From an uncultured Pseudomonadota bacterium (GTDB lineage Bacteria; Pseudomonadota; Gammaproteobacteria; Burkholderiales; SG8-39), in contig CAITSH010000198.1 in NCBI GenBank assembly GCA_903895005.1, positions 1-15,235 of the forward strand: a stretch of DNA of 15,235 nucleotides, given 5' to 3'. Below are positions 13,415 to 15,235 of the stretch, piece after piece. Position 1 is the first letter of the stretch. Every line of letters starts with the position of its first letter. The notes beneath the pieces are model-generated. The model was given only the letters and a program-made list of their open reading frames with translations. It had not been told where the DNA came from and did no database searches. Position numbers and translations under genes: made by a program.

Positions 13415-14437
13415 ATGACTTTTTTTGCGCGGTTACCGCGGTTACGAGAAAGCGCCCGCCTTATCGCGGGCGCTTTTCGCACGATTACCTGCGTGCTCGT
13501 ACTTTTTGCGCTGGGTACGTTTGGCGGATTGTCCGGTTGCGCGTCAATGGTGCCGCAGACCATGGCCCTGCGCGATACCTGGCCCGCCGGCGTTCCCGAT
13601 CGGGTTGAACTCGACGCGGTTCCGTTTTTCGCACAAACCGAATTCCAATGCGGTCCCGCCGCCCTGGCCACCACCCTGTCCTTCGCCGGCCTGCGCATCA
13701 CGCCCGAAACCTTGGTCGACGAAGTCTATTTACCCGGACGCCAGGGCAGCCTGCAGGCGGACATGCAGGCCGCGCCGCGCCGCCACGGCGCGGTCTCCTA
13801 CCCGTTGGCACCGAGGCTCGATGACCTTCTACGCGAAGTCGCTGCGGGCAACCCTGTGCTGATCTTGCAGGACAAGGGGGTCGGCTTTATATCGAACTGG
13901 CACTACGCCGTCGTGGCCGGCTTTGACTATCCGGCGGGCGAGTTGGTCCTGCGCTCGGGTGAAACAAGACGCCTGCCGCTGCCTTTCACCCTGTTTGAAT
14001 ACACCTGGAAAAAGAGCGGCTACTGGGCGATGGTCACGCTGCCGCCCGACCGCATCCCGGCGACGGCGACCGAGACAAGCTACCTTGCCGCGATTCTCGC
14101 GATGGCACGCGTGGCCGGTAACACGGCGGCCACCCTCGCCTACAAGACCTTTCTGCAACGCTGGCCCGGCAACACGACGGCGGCAATCGGGCTAGCGAAC
14201 CGCCATTACGAGCAGGGCGAGCTTTCCGCGGCCGAAGCCGTATTGCGCCGCGCCGCGGCCCTCAATCCGGACTCGATTCCGGTGCTCAACAACCTCGCAC
14301 AAACGCTCTCCGACCAGGGACGCAATGACGAGGCCCTCGCCCTGATAGAACGCACCTCGGGCGCCGACGGCCCGTTTGCCTCGGCGGCGCGCGACACACA
14401 CCAGCTCATCGTCAGGCGCATCGCCGGCAGCCGCTAG
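13415..14437 (+). CDS. PA2778-like C39-type cysteine peptidase lipoprotein with TPR region
   Basis: 340 residues. An N-terminal lipoprotein signal has a hydrophobic core (about 24-38) and lipobox LSGC with C42. A C39-like papain-fold domain follows: FFAQTEFQCGPAALATTL gives Q74 and nucleophile C79, and NWHYAVVAGFDY gives H163. The usual third Asp after the histidine is not evident (VLRSG region). Residues about 226-315 form TPR-like helices (NRHYEQGELSAAEAVLRRAA, then NLAQTLSDQGRNDEALALI). It is predicted to be membrane-anchored and to act in the periplasm. The gene follows its PA2779-like partner by 54 bp. A terminator-like hairpin lies inside codons 12-21, and AAGGA is 12 nt from the ATG, so the start deserves checking. 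Confidence 0.87.
   Translation: MTFFARLPRLRESARLIAGAFRTITCVLVLFALGTFGGLSGCASMVPQTMALRDTWPAGVPDRVELDAVPFFAQTEFQCGPAALATTLSFAGLRITPETLVDEVYLPGRQGSLQADMQAAPRRHGAVSYPLAPRLDDLLREVAAGNPVLILQDKGVGFISNWHYAVVAGFDYPAGELVLRSGETRRLPLPFTLFEYTWKKSGYWAMVTLPPDRIPATATETSYLAAILAMARVAGNTAATLAYKTFLQRWPGNTTAAIGLANRHYEQGELSAAEAVLRRAAALNPDSIPVLNNLAQTLSDQGRNDEALALIERTSGADGPFASAARDTHQLIVRRIAGSR
13449..13476 (+). terminator. Terminator-like hairpin overlapping the start of the PA2778-like gene
   Basis: AAAGCGCCCGC (13449-13459) pairs perfectly over 11 bp with GCGGGCGCTTT (13466-13476), loop CTTATC, followed by one more T then CGC. It resembles an intrinsic terminator for the PA2779-like gene but lies inside the first 21 codons of the next ORF. 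Because the T-run is short it may be an attenuator rather than a full stop. Confidence 0.55.
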
Positions 14438-14505
14438 GCGGGGATTCCGACCGGCCAAACGCGGCGGCGCTTGCCAGCACGGGGCTACCCGCCGAAAATG
14501 CGCGC

Positions 14506-15235
14506 ATGGCGCAATACTGCGGTCGCTTCGCCCCCTCCCCCACCGGTCCGCTGCATTTCGGTTCGCTCGTCGCAGCGACTGGCAGCTACCTTGAAGCGCG
14601 CACCCGCCGCGGACGCTGGCTGCTGCGCATGGAGGATCTCGACCGGCCCCGCGAGCAGGCCGGCGCAGCCGATTCGATTCTCGCATCGCTGTGCGCGCAC
14701 GGCTTCGTTTGGGACGGCGACGTCCAATACCAAAGCCGTCGAACCGGCTTGTACGCGGCCGCGCTCGATGCGCTTCGCGTTGCCGGCCATGTCTATGACT
14801 GCGCATGCTCGCGCCGGGAAATCGGCGACAGCCTGCTCGCCCCCGACGGCACGCCCGTCTATCCGGGCACCTGCCGCAATGGCCTTGCCCCCGGCAAGAC
14901 CGCGCGTTCGGCGCGGGTGCGGGTGGGCGAGACGGTGATTGCATTCGACGACGCGATACAAGGCAAGGTGCGCCACGCACTGGCGCGCGACCCGGGTGAT
15001 TTCGTACTGCACCGCGCCGACGGTTTTTTTGCCTACCAACTGGCGGTGGTGGTCGATGATGCCGCGCAGGGCGTGACCCATGTCGTGCGTGGTGCCGACC
15101 TGCTAGACTCGACGTCGCGGCAAATTTTTTTGCAGCGCCTGCTCGGCCGGCCCGAGCCGCGTTACGCCCATCTTCCGCTCTCCCTCAATACCGCCGGCGA
15201 AAAGCTGTCAAAGCAGACTCGCGACGCCGCGCTAG
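14506..15235 (+). CDS. gluQ: Glutamyl-Q tRNA(Asp) synthetase, 3' end cut by window
   Basis: 243 codons of an open frame that runs off the window. It matches GluQRS: GRFAPSPTGPLHFGSLVAA contains the HIGH-type motif HFGS (17-20), followed by RWLLRMEDLDRPRE. A zinc site is formed by the C-A-C pair in YDCACSRREIG and the later YPGTC. HRADGFFAYQLAVVVDD, VRGADLLDS, YAHLPLSLN and the KMSKS equivalent KLSKQ are all present. The enzyme is a class I glutamyl-tRNA synthetase paralogue without an anticodon domain. It attaches glutamate to queuosine in tRNA(Asp). The ATG at 14506 has no strong ribosome binding site, but the homologous sequence begins immediately. About 50 residues of the C-terminus are missing. 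Confidence 0.95.
   Translation, partial: MAQYCGRFAPSPTGPLHFGSLVAATGSYLEARTRRGRWLLRMEDLDRPREQAGAADSILASLCAHGFVWDGDVQYQSRRTGLYAAALDALRVAGHVYDCACSRREIGDSLLAPDGTPVYPGTCRNGLAPGKTARSARVRVGETVIAFDDAIQGKVRHALARDPGDFVLHRADGFFAYQLAVVVDDAAQGVTHVVRGADLLDSTSRQIFLQRLLGRPEPRYAHLPLSLNTAGEKLSKQTRDAAL

Noticed and set aside
13415..13430. Run of seven T after ATGAC as a programmed frameshift site
   Set aside because: The lipoprotein signal and peptidase are in one continuous frame; a shift would not join any recognisable sequence.
1..15235. Mobile element, CRISPR array, tRNA or rRNA genes
   Set aside because: No regular spaced repeats, transposase or integrase motif, or tRNA/rRNA-like sequence was seen; gene order and base use look uniform.

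Overview
The window looks like chromosomal DNA of a GC-rich betaproteobacterium, most likely Burkholderiales or a close relative. The evidence is a Bug/TctC-type periplasmic binding protein, a PA2779/PA2778-type gene pair, a GluQ tRNA-modifying enzyme, and a catabolic accessory set (CoA-type phosphotransferase, carboxymuconolactone decarboxylase family, dienoyl-CoA-reductase-like SDR, Bug receptor). I saw no rRNA, tRNA, CRISPR array, insertion sequence or phage gene.

Layout. Positions 1-110 hold a repeated GGGAGAGGG/CCCTCTCCC intergenic element. Next on the minus strand come an APH/ACAD10-type phosphotransferase (107-1186) and an HtrA-like exported protein (1269-2315) whose catalytic triad appears lost. 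A plus-strand stretch carries a truncated DUF1992 domain (2462-2593) that reads in frame into an MFS transporter (2834-4012). Converging on it is a compact minus-strand operon: a D-threonine-aldolase/DSD1-like PLP enzyme (6169-5051), a RidA-family protein with an unusual lysine-rich tail (5024-4467), and a carboxymuconolactone decarboxylase-family protein (4445-4053). A 119-bp divergent promoter region with a perfect 16-bp palindrome separates this operon from a plus-strand run: quinone oxidoreductase, SDR, Bug receptor and 6-phosphogluconate dehydrogenase (6289-10183). That run meets a bidirectional terminator at 10334-10358.

The minus-strand block 12767-10401 encodes an AI-2E family membrane protein, a CsbD stress protein and an exported protein with three matching cysteine-pair repeats. 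The last segment is plus strand: the PA2779-like small membrane protein, the PA2778-like C39-type lipoprotein peptidase with TPRs, and the start of gluQ, cut by the window end.

How the genes may work together. The most suggestive unit is the PLP enzyme-RidA-CMD operon. A PLP lyase or dehydratase acting on D-hydroxyamino acids can release reactive enamine/imine intermediates, and RidA proteins hydrolyse these. The exported peptidase pair is a second conserved but poorly understood unit. Several proteins keep a fold but seem to lack canonical catalytic residues (the HtrA-like protein and the SDR). These are the points most worth checking.
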